From assembly GCA_015063245.1 (NCBI GenBank), contig SUSV01000008.1:1-64000 (forward strand): a DNA stretch of 64,000 nucleotides, written 5' to 3'. The first letter of the stretch is position 1. Every line of letters begins with the position of its first letter. Origin of the DNA: Thermoplasmata archaeon (GTDB taxonomy: Archaea > Thermoplasmatota > Thermoplasmata > Methanomassiliicoccales > Methanomethylophilaceae). Of this stretch, positions 24,538 to 33,285 are shown piece by piece. Below the pieces are notes generated by a model, which had not been told where the DNA came from, ran no database searches, and was given only the letters and a program-made list of their open reading frames with translations. The translations under genes were made by a program, and so were the position numbers.

Positions 24538-25277
24538 TGAAGGTCACCAAGGACATCGCGGAGCGATGCCACGGTACCGACGACCATGATGCCCGGGGGC
24601 TCGAGTGCCTTATCTCTGATGGTGTTCTCGAGATTCGAGACAGTCGTGACCTCGACCCTCTGCTTGGGTGTGGAACCGCTGCAGATTATCGCTGCTGGCA
24701 TATTCGGTGACATGCCTCCCTCGATCAATCCCTTGGAGATGTTGCCCGCGTTGCCGAGACCCATCAGGATGACCAAGGTACCATGTCCTCCGACGAGCTT
24801 CCTCCAATCGATGCGGTCCTCCGAGCGGCCGTCCTTCTCGTGCCCGGTTATGAATGTGACCATCGACGTGTGGTCGCGATGGGTGACGGGTATGCCCGCG
24901 AGTTCGGGTACCGAGATGGATGATGAGACGCCGGGGACGACATGCACCTCCGCGCCTGCCTTCCTGAGCTCCTCCGCCTCCTCGGCTCCGCGACCGAACA
25001 GGAACGGGTCCCCTCCCTTGAGCCTCACGACTATCTTCCCTTCGGAGGCGTACTTCACGAGCAGCTCGTTGGTCTCCCACTGCTTGAGGTGGTGGTCCCC
25101 TCCGCGCTTCCCCGCATCGATGAGCTCCGCTCCCGCCTTGCACTCCTTGAGGAGGTCGGGATTCGCCAACGCGTCGTACATGACGACGTCAGCCTCCCTG
25201 AGAAGCTGCAATCCCTTCACAGTCATGAGCCCGGGGTCTCCCGGTCCCGCTCCGACAAGGTAAACCTTTCCTGTCAT
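24534..25277 (-). CDS. cobA: Uroporphyrinogen-III C-methyltransferase (SUMT)
   Basis: 247 aa. Signatures GAGPGDPGLMTVKGLQLL, VVRLKGGDPFLFGRGAEEAEEL and VPGVSSSISVPELAGIPVTHRD are complete. It uses two SAM to make precorrin-2 from uroporphyrinogen III in the cytosol, the branch point for siroheme, cobamide and F430. The stop and start overlap its neighbours by ATGA junctions, so translational coupling with hemC and hemD is likely. Confidence 0.97.
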   Translation of the reverse strand: MTGKVYLVGAGPGDPGLMTVKGLQLLREADVVMYDALANPDLLKECKAGAELIDAGKRGGDHHLKQWETNELLVKYASEGKIVVRLKGGDPFLFGRGAEEAEELRKAGAEVHVVPGVSSSISVPELAGIPVTHRDHTSMVTFITGHEKDGRSEDRIDWRKLVGGHGTLVILMGLGNAGNISKGLIEGGMSPNMPAAIICSGSTPKQRVEVTTVSNLENTIRDKALEPPGIMVVGTVASLRDVLGDLQ

Positions 25278-26149
25278 AATGAATCCCTCTTTCCTGTAAG
25301 ATAGTCCGCGATGTCCTGCAGGACCTGCGGACCGTGTTTCCTGGGGACGGCGACGTCCACCTTCCTGGGCTCAGGCGTGTAATCGAATGAGATAGCCCTT
25401 ATGAGCAGCTCATCCCCTCTGATCTCCGCGTTTATCCCGACGGGTGCGGAGCATCCCGCGCCCATGATCCTCATAATCTCCCTCTCGGCATCCACGGCCT
25501 CGCGGGTCTCCTGATGGTCCAGGGTCTTGAGCACATTGATCGCTTCAGCATCATCCGACCTGCATTCCACCGCGATAGTGCCCTGTCCGGGAGCGGGGAT
25601 GAAGACCGTCTTGTCAAGAGTGTGCATAGGCCTCTCGATCCCCATCCTCTCCAATCCGGCCTTGGCCAGGAGGATGGCGTCGTATTCTCCATTGTCAAGC
25701 TTGTTCAGGCGGGTGTGGATGTTCCCCCTGAGCTGCACGATCTCGAGGTCTGGGCGTATCGATTGGATGAGCCTCATCCTCCTGACGGACGATGTGCCGA
25801 CCTTGGCTCCCTTCGGGAGATCTTCTAACGGGCACGGGAGGATCACATCCTCCGGCGAGTCCCTCTCGAATATCGCTACGACTGTGAGCCCCGGCGTCAT
25901 CTTCGTGGGGATGTCCTTGAGAGAGTTCACGGATGCATCGATCCTGTGCTGCAGCATCGCCTCGTCCAGCTCGCGGACGAACGCTCCCACGCTGGACATC
26001 TGGCTGAGGGGCGATTTAAGGTCTATATCGCCCAATGCCTTCATCGATACGATGTCCACCTTCACTTCAGGGTGCCTGGATGCCATCAGCTGCTGGAAGA
26101 TCTCCGTCTGGCGCATCGCCAGCTTGCTCTCTCTGGTCCCTACGATCAT
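25274..26149 (-). CDS. hemC: Porphobilinogen deaminase (hydroxymethylbilane synthase)
   Basis: 291 aa. VGTRESKLAMRQTEIFQQL, LKDIPTKMTPGL and the dipyrromethane-cofactor Cys in GAGCSAPVG are present, along with QLRGNIHTRLNKLDNGEYDAILLAKAGLERM. It polymerises four porphobilinogens. ATGA overlap with hemL upstream and cobA downstream places it in the middle of the operon. Confidence 0.97.
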   Translation of the reverse strand: MIVGTRESKLAMRQTEIFQQLMASRHPEVKVDIVSMKALGDIDLKSPLSQMSSVGAFVRELDEAMLQHRIDASVNSLKDIPTKMTPGLTVVAIFERDSPEDVILPCPLEDLPKGAKVGTSSVRRMRLIQSIRPDLEIVQLRGNIHTRLNKLDNGEYDAILLAKAGLERMGIERPMHTLDKTVFIPAPGQGTIAVECRSDDAEAINVLKTLDHQETREAVDAEREIMRIMGAGCSAPVGINAEIRGDELLIRAISFDYTPEPRKVDVAVPRKHGPQVLQDIADYLTGKRDSL

Positions 26150-27411
26150 TCCTTCACGCTCTCGAAGAATCCCTTGAACTTGTCCTCCAGGACGGTCACG
26201 TCGTCCTTGCTGTGCGCGAGGGACATGAAGTCGACCTCCAATGCGGAGGGCGGGAGGTACACCCCGTTGGCGAGCATGTACCTGAACATCCTGTCGAACA
26301 TCTGACGGTCGGCGGCCATGGCCTCAGTGCCGTTGGTCGCCTTCTCGATACCGAAGAAGATGGAGAACATCGATGCGACGCTGTTGACGCATCCGACTAT
26401 CTTATTGTCGATCATGGAGTCCCTGATCGTGTTTACGAGGGATTCCGTCCTCTTCTCCAGTTTGCTGTAGTTGTCATTGCTGCACATCAGGTCGATTGTG
26501 GCGAGACCTGCCGCGGCGGATACGGGATTGCCTGCGAACGTTCCGGCGACATACACCTGTCCCTGGGGGGCGACGTTCTCCATGATGTCCTTCCTTCCCA
26601 TGAACGCGCCTGCCGCGAAGCCGCCTCCCACGATCTTTCCCATCGTGGTCATGTCCGGAGTCACGTTGTATCTCTTCTGAGCTCCTCCGGAGGATGCGCG
26701 GAATCCCATGATGACCTCGTCGAAGATTAGGATGGTGTCGTGCTCCTTGGTGATCTTGCGCACTTCTTCCAGATAACCTTTCTCGGGTGTGACGATACCT
26801 ACGTTGCCCATCACGGGCTCCATTATCACGCATGCGATGTCGTTCTTGTCGAGGATGTCGGACATGCATTGAGCATCGTTGTATTCTGCAGTGAACGTGT
26901 GCTTCGCCACATCGGCGAGCACTCCTTTGGATGAGGGCACGCCTCCTGCGCTGCCGGAGCCTGCCGCAACGAGAGCGGCGTCATGAGCCCCGTGGAACCC
27001 GCCGTTCATCTTAACGATGTCATCCTTTCCGGTGACGCCCCTGGCGACGCGGATGGCGTGCATCGTAGCCTCCGTACCGGAGCATCCGAGCCTGACCATC
27101 TCGGCCGAAGGCACTTCCTTGACTATCCTCTCGATGAGCTTCAGCTCTATCTCCGAAGGCGCTCCGTAGACGGTCCCCTTGGAGATCTGCTCCTTTGCCT
27201 TCTCCATTATGATGGGGCATGCATGCCCTGCGATGAGCGGTCCGTATGCCATGCACAGGTCGATGTACTCGTTGCCGTCTGCATCCCATACTTTGCTTCC
27301 CTGCGCCTTGTCTATGAACAGGGGATTCGGCTTGAACGCCCTTACGGGACTGGACACCCCTCCAGGTGCCACCTGCGTGGACCTCATGTAGAGCTCGGCG
27401 GATCTGTCCAT
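26146..27411 (-). CDS. hemL: Glutamate-1-semialdehyde 2,1-aminomutase
   Basis: 421 aa. PGGVSSPVRAF at the N-terminus, FDEVIMGFRASSGGAQ (PLP pyridine-N Asp) and TTMGKIVGGGFAAGAFMG (Schiff-base Lys) are diagnostic of HemL over ordinary aminotransferases. It converts glutamate-1-semialdehyde to 5-aminolevulinate, the C5 route. Four base pairs separate it from hemB, and its end overlaps hemC. Confidence 0.97.
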   Translation of the reverse strand: MDRSAELYMRSTQVAPGGVSSPVRAFKPNPLFIDKAQGSKVWDADGNEYIDLCMAYGPLIAGHACPIIMEKAKEQISKGTVYGAPSEIELKLIERIVKEVPSAEMVRLGCSGTEATMHAIRVARGVTGKDDIVKMNGGFHGAHDAALVAAGSGSAGGVPSSKGVLADVAKHTFTAEYNDAQCMSDILDKNDIACVIMEPVMGNVGIVTPEKGYLEEVRKITKEHDTILIFDEVIMGFRASSGGAQKRYNVTPDMTTMGKIVGGGFAAGAFMGRKDIMENVAPQGQVYVAGTFAGNPVSAAAGLATIDLMCSNDNYSKLEKRTESLVNTIRDSMIDNKIVGCVNSVASMFSIFFGIEKATNGTEAMAADRQMFDRMFRYMLANGVYLPPSALEVDFMSLAHSKDDVTVLEDKFKGFFESVKE

Positions 27412-27415
27412 GCTA

Positions 27416-28384
27416 TCACAGCAGTTTCGCCGCTTCCTCGGCGAAGTAGGTGATGATCATGTCGGCTCCCGCCCTCTTGATTCCGAGGAGGGATTCCATC
27501 ATGACGCGGTCGTGGTCTATCCATCCGTTCTGCGCTGCCGCTTTTATCATGGCATACTCTCCTGAGACCTGATAGGCCGCGAGGGGGAGGTCGAAGGTGT
27601 TGGCGGCATCCCTTATGATGTCAAGGTAGGGTCCTGCGGGCTTGACCATGATCATGTCCGCTCCCTCGGCGATGTCGAACTCGATCTCCCTCATCGCCTC
27701 CTTCCTGTTGCCGCACTGCATCTGGTATCCTGCCCTGTTGCCCTTGCCGGGTGCCGAGTTGGCCACATCCCTGAAGGGTCCGTAGTATGCGCTGTAGAAC
27801 TTGGCGCTGTAGGCCATGATCGGGACGTTCTTGTGTCCCGCATCGTCAAGAGCCATCCTGATCGCTGCGATCTGACCGTCCATCATGCCGCTGGGGGCGA
27901 TGATGTCCGCACCGGCATCCGCTTGGGATACGGCTGTCTTCCCGTACAGCTCGATGGTCTCGTCGTTCATGACGTATCCGCTGTCGTCCAGGACACCGCA
28001 GTGGCCGTGGTCTGTATACTCGCACAGGCAGAGGTCGGAGATGACCAGCATGTCGGAGTTCTCCTTGATCCCCTCGATGGCTTTCTGGACCACTCCGTCC
28101 TTGGCGTATGCGCTGGAGCCGACAGCATCCTTGTGCTCCGGCACCCCGAAGACGAGGACGCTGTTGACGCCGTTGTCCTGGATGTCCGACGCTATCTTGT
28201 CGTATCCCTTGAGCGGGAAGGTCCTCACTCCGGGCATGGATGCCGTGGTCTTCTCCTGCGAGATGGTCTCGTCGAAGAATATGGGCAGTATGAACTGGTC
28301 CGCATTGAGCCTGGTCTCCGCTACGAGGTCCCTCATCCTTTCGTTCTGTCTGAGCCTTCTCAGGCGCACTTCCGGGTACATCAT
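27416..28384 (-). CDS. hemB: Delta-aminolevulinic acid dehydratase (porphobilinogen synthase)
   Basis: About 322 aa from the ATG-ATG at 28384, which directly follows the hemA stop; the track's longer start (28423) lies inside hemA. The zinc-binding cysteines are in DLCLCEYTDHGHCG, and the two active-site lysines are in AYSAKFYSAYYGPFRD and MIMVKPAGPYLD. The Cys-rich loop marks a Zn-type enzyme. It condenses two aminolevulinates to porphobilinogen. Confidence 0.95.
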   Translation of the reverse strand: MMYPEVRLRRLRQNERMRDLVAETRLNADQFILPIFFDETISQEKTTASMPGVRTFPLKGYDKIASDIQDNGVNSVLVFGVPEHKDAVGSSAYAKDGVVQKAIEGIKENSDMLVISDLCLCEYTDHGHCGVLDDSGYVMNDETIELYGKTAVSQADAGADIIAPSGMMDGQIAAIRMALDDAGHKNVPIMAYSAKFYSAYYGPFRDVANSAPGKGNRAGYQMQCGNRKEAMREIEFDIAEGADMIMVKPAGPYLDIIRDAANTFDLPLAAYQVSGEYAMIKAAAQNGWIDHDRVMMESLLGIKRAGADMIITYFAEEAAKLL

Positions 28385-28386
28385 GT

Positions 28387-29619
28387 TTACCTTACTCCGA
28401 ATAATTCCGCCAACACATTGCACGCGCTCAGGTCGCCCTCGCGGGACGCCCTCCTGAGATTCACGTACAGGTCGGCCGTGATCTTGTTCACTAAAGCCCT
28501 GGACATGTCGTCCAGGAGCGTTTCCACGTCAGTGGAGTTTCTGTGGGAGATGGCTGTCTCCAGCTCCCTGTCCCTGATCTCCGCCAGCTTGATGCTGATG
28601 AGCTTGATGACCTCGTTGGCCGTCTCCTCCCTCTTCTCGGAGTCCAGCTTCTCCAGCTCCTGCGCGATGATCTTCTCGGCGGAGCTGATCTCCTTCCTTC
28701 TCCTCTCAACGTTCTGCTGGGCGATGGTCTCCAGCGAGTCCATGTTCTCGAGGTCCACGTTCTCGACCTCGACGATGTCCTCGTCGACGTTGTGCGGTAT
28801 GGATACATCTATGACAAGCAGCTTCCTGTCGGGGCGCTGCAGCATAGCCTTGTATATGGTGGGCTTGTGGAGGACGGTGTGCGGTGCGCCCGTGGCGACC
28901 AGCACGAGATCGCTGTCTGCGATGGCATCCTGCATCCTGTCCATGCTGACTGCGTTCCCTCCCAGGTCGCGGGCCAGCTCCAACGCGCGGCTGTAGGTAC
29001 GGTTCGAGACGAACACGGTGCCCAGATTCTTTCCTATGAGGTTCTTGGCGATGACCGATGCCATGTCCCCTGCTCCGAGGATGGTGATGGCCTTCCCGTT
29101 CAGGTCGCCGATCTTCGATTCCGCAAGCTCCACTGCCGCGGAACCCACGGATACGGCACCCTTGTTGAGCTCGGTCTCCGACCTCACCCTCTTGCCGACA
29201 ACGATGGCCTTCTCGAAGAGACGGGACAGCATCCCGTTGACGTGCCCCTCCTCCTTGGCCTTGAAATAGCATTCGCGGACCTGGTGCTGGATCTGGTCCT
29301 CACCGACTATGAGCGAATCCAATCCGCAGACCACCCTGAACAGGTGCTTGATGCTCTCCCTGTCCTCCAGTATATATGAAATGTTAGAAGATGGGACCAG
29401 TGCACGGATGAGCCCCTCCATGTAGCTGACGATCATGTGGTTGTCCTGGGTGGCGATGTAGACCTCGAACCTGTTGCATGTGCGCACTATGACGTATTCC
29501 CTGATGGCATCCATGTCGGCGATATACTCGGGAACGTAGGTCTCCATGACCCTGACGACGTTGTTTAGCCCTTCCGTGCCTCCGGCGGAGGAATGCGTTA
29601 TGTGCATACTGACGATCAT
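28387..29619 (-). CDS. hemA: Glutamyl-tRNA reductase
   Basis: 410 aa. The catalytic Cys is in VRTCNRFEVY near residue 50; GLDSLIVGEDQIQHQVRE, the Rossmann ITILGAGDMASVIAKNL and the C-terminal dimerisation helices follow. It reduces glutamyl-tRNA(Glu) to glutamate-1-semialdehyde, the first committed step. TAA stop. ATGA overlap with the siroheme synthase gene upstream. Confidence 0.97.
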   Translation of the reverse strand: MIVSMHITHSSAGGTEGLNNVVRVMETYVPEYIADMDAIREYVIVRTCNRFEVYIATQDNHMIVSYMEGLIRALVPSSNISYILEDRESIKHLFRVVCGLDSLIVGEDQIQHQVRECYFKAKEEGHVNGMLSRLFEKAIVVGKRVRSETELNKGAVSVGSAAVELAESKIGDLNGKAITILGAGDMASVIAKNLIGKNLGTVFVSNRTYSRALELARDLGGNAVSMDRMQDAIADSDLVLVATGAPHTVLHKPTIYKAMLQRPDRKLLVIDVSIPHNVDEDIVEVENVDLENMDSLETIAQQNVERRRKEISSAEKIIAQELEKLDSEKREETANEVIKLISIKLAEIRDRELETAISHRNSTDVETLLDDMSRALVNKITADLYVNLRRASREGDLSACNVLAELFGVR

Positions 29620-30287
29620 TGCAGTCCGCCCTCCCTCATGACCTTCTCGAATGCTTCGTCATCTCTGTTCTCCCTGAGCAGGGCCCATACGTCCTGGTCG
29701 TCCAGGACGTCCGCGAGGAACTTCGCCCTCTCGGGCTGTGTTGGAATCTTCTCTCTGATGACCGGTCTTATCCTCATCAGGAGATCGAGCATCGAATCGT
29801 ACGACGGGTCGAGGAAACCGTCCAGCGCCTTGATCACATAGGGCGGGAAGGCCGGCACGCGTCCCTCCGACGATACCGTGATGGAGTATCCGGGGCGCTT
29901 GAGCACAGATGGGATGAGCACATCCCCTCCGCCGTGGGCGGAGTTGGTCATGATGCCCTTAGAGAGTGACACGTCCCTTATCGAATCGTTCAGCGAGTGG
30001 ACGGATGTAGCTGCGATGACTATGTCCGCTCCCTCCATGTACCGCGAGGCGGAATCCGGATCGATCTCAGCCTCCACGACCTCGTCCGCGATGGAGCGGA
30101 GCTCTGGAAGGATATCCTTCGCAATAACCTTGATATGGAATCCCTCGAAGTGCAGGCATTTCCTGAGCGCTACCTTCCCTCCTCCGAAAACCACTACCTT
30201 GCGGTTCCCCGGAGAAAGATAAATCGGGGACATCAGTACCTTTTTGCCGGTCTTCGGCGAGTCGGATAATCCATCCATCTCGGTCAT
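29616..30287 (-). CDS. Precorrin-2 dehydrogenase / siroheme ferrochelatase (Met8/CysG-N type)
   Basis: 223 aa. Rossmann VVVFGGGKVALRKCLHFEGF, DIVIAATSVHSLNDSI (AAT.. motif) and SSEGRVPAFPPYVIKALDGFL match the SirC/Met8 fold. It oxidises precorrin-2 to sirohydrochlorin and may insert iron. First gene of the operon. A CAATATATATC box 26 bp upstream of the ATG implies a leaderless transcript. Sirohydrochlorin is also the F430 precursor, so its presence at the head of the operon fits a methanogen. Confidence 0.9.
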   Translation of the reverse strand: MTEMDGLSDSPKTGKKVLMSPIYLSPGNRKVVVFGGGKVALRKCLHFEGFHIKVIAKDILPELRSIADEVVEAEIDPDSASRYMEGADIVIAATSVHSLNDSIRDVSLSKGIMTNSAHGGGDVLIPSVLKRPGYSITVSSEGRVPAFPPYVIKALDGFLDPSYDSMLDLLMRIRPVIREKIPTQPERAKFLADVLDDQDVWALLRENRDDEAFEKVMREGGLQ

Positions 30288-30305
30288 CGAACCTCAAATG
30301 CCGAT

Positions 30306-30318
30306 GAGATATATATTG
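30306..30318 (-). promoter_or_regulatory. TATA box of the tetrapyrrole operon
   Basis: Minus-strand CAATATATATCTC centred about 26 bp before the first ATG at 30287. This spacing is typical of archaeal leaderless promoters. No riboswitch fits in this space. Confidence 0.7.
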
Positions 30319-30441
30319 CATACGGATGGGGGGTATGCTTTTCCCCATCTGGATTGGATGATAGCAGGCTAGACTTTCCCACATTTTCCCGGTCGCTAGA
30401 AGCCGCTTTATGAAGGTCTTCGAATCCATAACGATTTATAT

Positions 30442-30477
30442 TCATAATTTAATGGATATATCCAGTAAATTCTGGTT
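30442..30477 (+). repeat. 36-bp direct repeat bracketing the ATPase, left copy
   Basis: TCATAATTTAATGGATATAT-CCAGTAAATTCTGGTT, ending 6 bp before the ATPase ATG. Contains the perfect palindrome GGATATATCC and the CCAG/CTGG pair. Differs from the right copy at one base only. Confidence 0.95.
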
Positions 30478-30483
30478 GATACG

Positions 30484-31731
30484 ATGGAGATCAAAAGGGA
30501 CAGATATCTGACACGCCTGAGGAAACTCAGGTTCAAGGGCGGAGTCAAAATTGTCACGGGGCTCAGACGCTCGGGCAAATCCTATCTTCTCTTCAATATC
30601 CTCTACAACGACCTCCTGGATTCGGGGGTATCCGAGGACCATATCATCCGTATCGCTCTGGATTCGTTCGAGAACGCCGATTTGCAGGATGCGACGAACC
30701 TATACAACAAGGTGGTCTCGATGCTGGTTGACGATTCTCAATATTATGTGATGATAGATGAGATACAGCTCGCCGAGGGCTTCGAAAGCGTGGTCAACAG
30801 CCTCATGCGCAGGAAGAACGTGGACCTCTACATCACCGGCAGCAATTCGAAATTCCTCTCAACGGACATCATCACCGAATTCAGGGGGAGAGGAACCCAG
30901 ATCAACGTGCGTCCCTTGTCTTTCTCCGAGTTCATCGATGCTGTGGACATGGATGAGCGCAAGGCCTGGGAGTCCTATCTCACCTACGGCGGTCTCCCCG
31001 ATACAGTTTTCCTGGATGACGAGGAGAAGGTCAACTACCTGACCGGCCTGATAGATGTGGTGTATCTGAGGGACATAGTCGAGAGGAACAAGGTGAAGCG
31101 CCAGGATATACTGGTCTCCGTCTATGATGTGCTGTCCTCCGCCGTGGGCTCGCTCACAAATCCAAACAGGATCACCAATGTCATGAAGGGGAGGGGCATC
31201 GAGGTGGACGGGGGCACCATCAAGGAATACATGGGATACTATGAGGATGCGTTCCTGTTCGAGGAGTCCAAACGGTTCGACCTGAAAGGCAACGCATATA
31301 TCGACACCCCGTCGAAGTACTATTCGGTCGACCTCGGGCTCAGGAACGCGAAGCTTGGATTCAGGCAGACCGAATACACGCATTTGATGGAGAACGCGAT
31401 TTACAACGAGCTCAGATACAGGGGATTCTCCGTCGATGTCGGGGCCATAGGCATCAGGGAATATGTGAACGGGAAGAGGGAGTCCAAGCAGCTGGAGATT
31501 GATTTCATCGCCAACAAGGGCGATGTCAGATACTACATCCAATCCGCCTACAGCATATACGGTGAAGGGAAGGAGGAGCAGGAGCTGAGGCCGTTCCTCA
31601 AGCTCAACGACAGCTTCAGGAAGATCATCCTCGTGGGGGAGGATGCGATACGCCACTACAACGAGAAGGGGATCCTGATCATGAACGTCATTGATTTCAT
31701 GAAGGACCCGGACAGCCTCCTCGATATGTAA
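30484..31731 (+). CDS. AAA+ ATPase, DUF4143 type, bracketed by 36-bp direct repeats
   Basis: 415 aa. P-loop VTGLRRSGKSYLLF, Walker B VMIDEIQLAEGFESVV, sensor YITGSNSKFLS, middle SLTNPNRITNVMKGRG, and C-terminal MENAIYNELRYRGFSVDVG with QLEIDFIANKGDVRYYIQSAYS. The acidic residue survives, but the E-x-K site reads YIQSA, so the nuclease-like site is degenerate as in the first three ATPases. A 36-bp repeat ends 6 bp before the ATG and another starts right after the TAA, so the gene is a compact, repeat-framed unit inserted between the tetrapyrrole operon and cysS. Confidence 0.9.
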   Translation: MEIKRDRYLTRLRKLRFKGGVKIVTGLRRSGKSYLLFNILYNDLLDSGVSEDHIIRIALDSFENADLQDATNLYNKVVSMLVDDSQYYVMIDEIQLAEGFESVVNSLMRRKNVDLYITGSNSKFLSTDIITEFRGRGTQINVRPLSFSEFIDAVDMDERKAWESYLTYGGLPDTVFLDDEEKVNYLTGLIDVVYLRDIVERNKVKRQDILVSVYDVLSSAVGSLTNPNRITNVMKGRGIEVDGGTIKEYMGYYEDAFLFEESKRFDLKGNAYIDTPSKYYSVDLGLRNAKLGFRQTEYTHLMENAIYNELRYRGFSVDVGAIGIREYVNGKRESKQLEIDFIANKGDVRYYIQSAYSIYGEGKEEQELRPFLKLNDSFRKIILVGEDAIRHYNEKGILIMNVIDFMKDPDSLLDM

Positions 31732-31767
31732 TCATAATTTAATGGATATATCCACTAAATTCTGGTT
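31732..31767 (+). repeat. 36-bp direct repeat bracketing the ATPase, right copy
   Basis: Same 36-mer as 30442-30477 with a single G-to-C change, beginning at the base after the ATPase stop codon. Its placement against the stop cannot be explained as a promoter for cysS, whose start is 88 bp away, although it could add to regulation there. Confidence 0.95.
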
Positions 31768-31854
31768 AGCTATACGGAACATCCATCGGTCCTGGCCCTC
31801 TGAACATCCGAGAGAACCACTTATAAACAACCTCCAGAATACACAACCGATTAG

Positions 31855-33285
31855 ATGTCTTTGATGATCCATAACACACTGAGCAACTCCAAAGAGGAGT
31901 TCAAGACCATCGAACCGGGAAAAGTCAAGATGTACGTTTGCGGGGTCACCGTCTACGACGACATCCACATGGGGCACGCCAGATGCATGATCGTGTTCGA
32001 CACCGTGGTCCGCTATCTCAGGTATCTCGGCTATCAGGTCACCCACGTCACCAACTTCACAGACGTGGACGACAAGATCATCAACAAGGCCAACGCCGAG
32101 GGCATCGACCCCCTCGAGCTCTCGAGGAGGTACATCGACAGGTACTTCGAGGACGCATCCAAGCTGGGCATCAACAAGGCGGACATATACCCCAAAGCGA
32201 GCGAGTGCATCCCCGACATCATCAGCATGGTCCAGAAGATCATCGACAACGGCTTCGGATACGTGACGAGCGACGGAAGCGTCTACTTCTCCATCGACAA
32301 GGTCCAGAACTATGGAAGGCTCGTCAAGTCCAAGCTCGAGGACATGTCCTCGTCAGGACGCGTCCAGATGGACGACGAGAAGAGGAACCCCATGGACTTC
32401 GCGGTCTGGAAGGCGGCGAAGCCCGGAGAGTGCTCCTGGGACTCCCCCTGGGGAAAGGGAAGGCCCGGATGGCATATCGAGTGCTCAGCTATGATCGACA
32501 AGTATCTCGGAGACCAGATCGACATCCACGGAGGAGGGAACGACCTGATCTTCCCCCACCATGAGAATGAGATCCTCCAGACAGAGGCGGTCACAGGCAG
32601 GCCCCTGTCCAACTACTGGATGCACAACGGTATGCTCCAGGTCAAGGGGCACGGCATGTCCAAGGAGGAGAAGATGTCCAAATCCCTGGGCAACTTCTTC
32701 ACCGTCAAGGACGTCGCGGCCAAGTTCGACCCCCAGACAATCAGGTTCTACTTCCTGAACACACACTACATGAGCCCGCTCCTGTACGGGGAGGACATGC
32801 TCGAGGAAGCCAAGGCCGCGGATTCCAGGATCATCAACAGCTACAAGGACCTCAAGTCCTACATCAAGACCGCCCCTGAGGGAGATGCGGAGTCAGACGA
32901 CTGCTGCGACCTCATCGAGCAGTACAGGCAGGGCTTCAGGGATGCGATGGACGACGATTTCAACACCCGCCAGGCAATCGAGGTCATCTTCCAGATGGTC
33001 AGAGCCACCAACAAGGCCATGAACGAGAAGACACTGAGCAAGAAGGCCGCACAGAGGCATCTTGACCTCATGGACGAGTTCAACGGCATCCTCAACATCA
33101 TCCCCGCCGACGACGGCGCCGACGACGGCACCCTTGATGATGTCATGCAGATCCTCATCGACCTCCGCGCAGAGCTGAGGAAGAACAAGATGTACGACCT
33201 CGCAGACATGATCCGCGACAGGCTCAAGGCTGCCGGAATCGTTATGGAGGATTCCAAGGACGGGGCCAAATGGAAGAAGATCTGA
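31855..33285 (+). CDS. cysS: Cysteinyl-tRNA synthetase
   Basis: 476 aa class Ia synthetase. HIGH-type motif YDDIHMGHARCM, KMSKS loop EEKMSKSLGNFFT, and zinc ligands including C-G-V-T near the start, WHIECSAM and the downstream HHENE segment. It charges tRNA(Cys). A second ATG at 31864 is possible. The last 16 bases overlap the next gene, a likely co-transcribed radical-SAM-like protein. Presence of CysS means this methanogen does not depend only on the SepRS route. Confidence 0.97.
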   Translation: MSLMIHNTLSNSKEEFKTIEPGKVKMYVCGVTVYDDIHMGHARCMIVFDTVVRYLRYLGYQVTHVTNFTDVDDKIINKANAEGIDPLELSRRYIDRYFEDASKLGINKADIYPKASECIPDIISMVQKIIDNGFGYVTSDGSVYFSIDKVQNYGRLVKSKLEDMSSSGRVQMDDEKRNPMDFAVWKAAKPGECSWDSPWGKGRPGWHIECSAMIDKYLGDQIDIHGGGNDLIFPHHENEILQTEAVTGRPLSNYWMHNGMLQVKGHGMSKEEKMSKSLGNFFTVKDVAAKFDPQTIRFYFLNTHYMSPLLYGEDMLEEAKAADSRIINSYKDLKSYIKTAPEGDAESDDCCDLIEQYRQGFRDAMDDDFNTRQAIEVIFQMVRATNKAMNEKTLSKKAAQRHLDLMDEFNGILNIIPADDGADDGTLDDVMQILIDLRAELRKNKMYDLADMIRDRLKAAGIVMEDSKDGAKWKKI

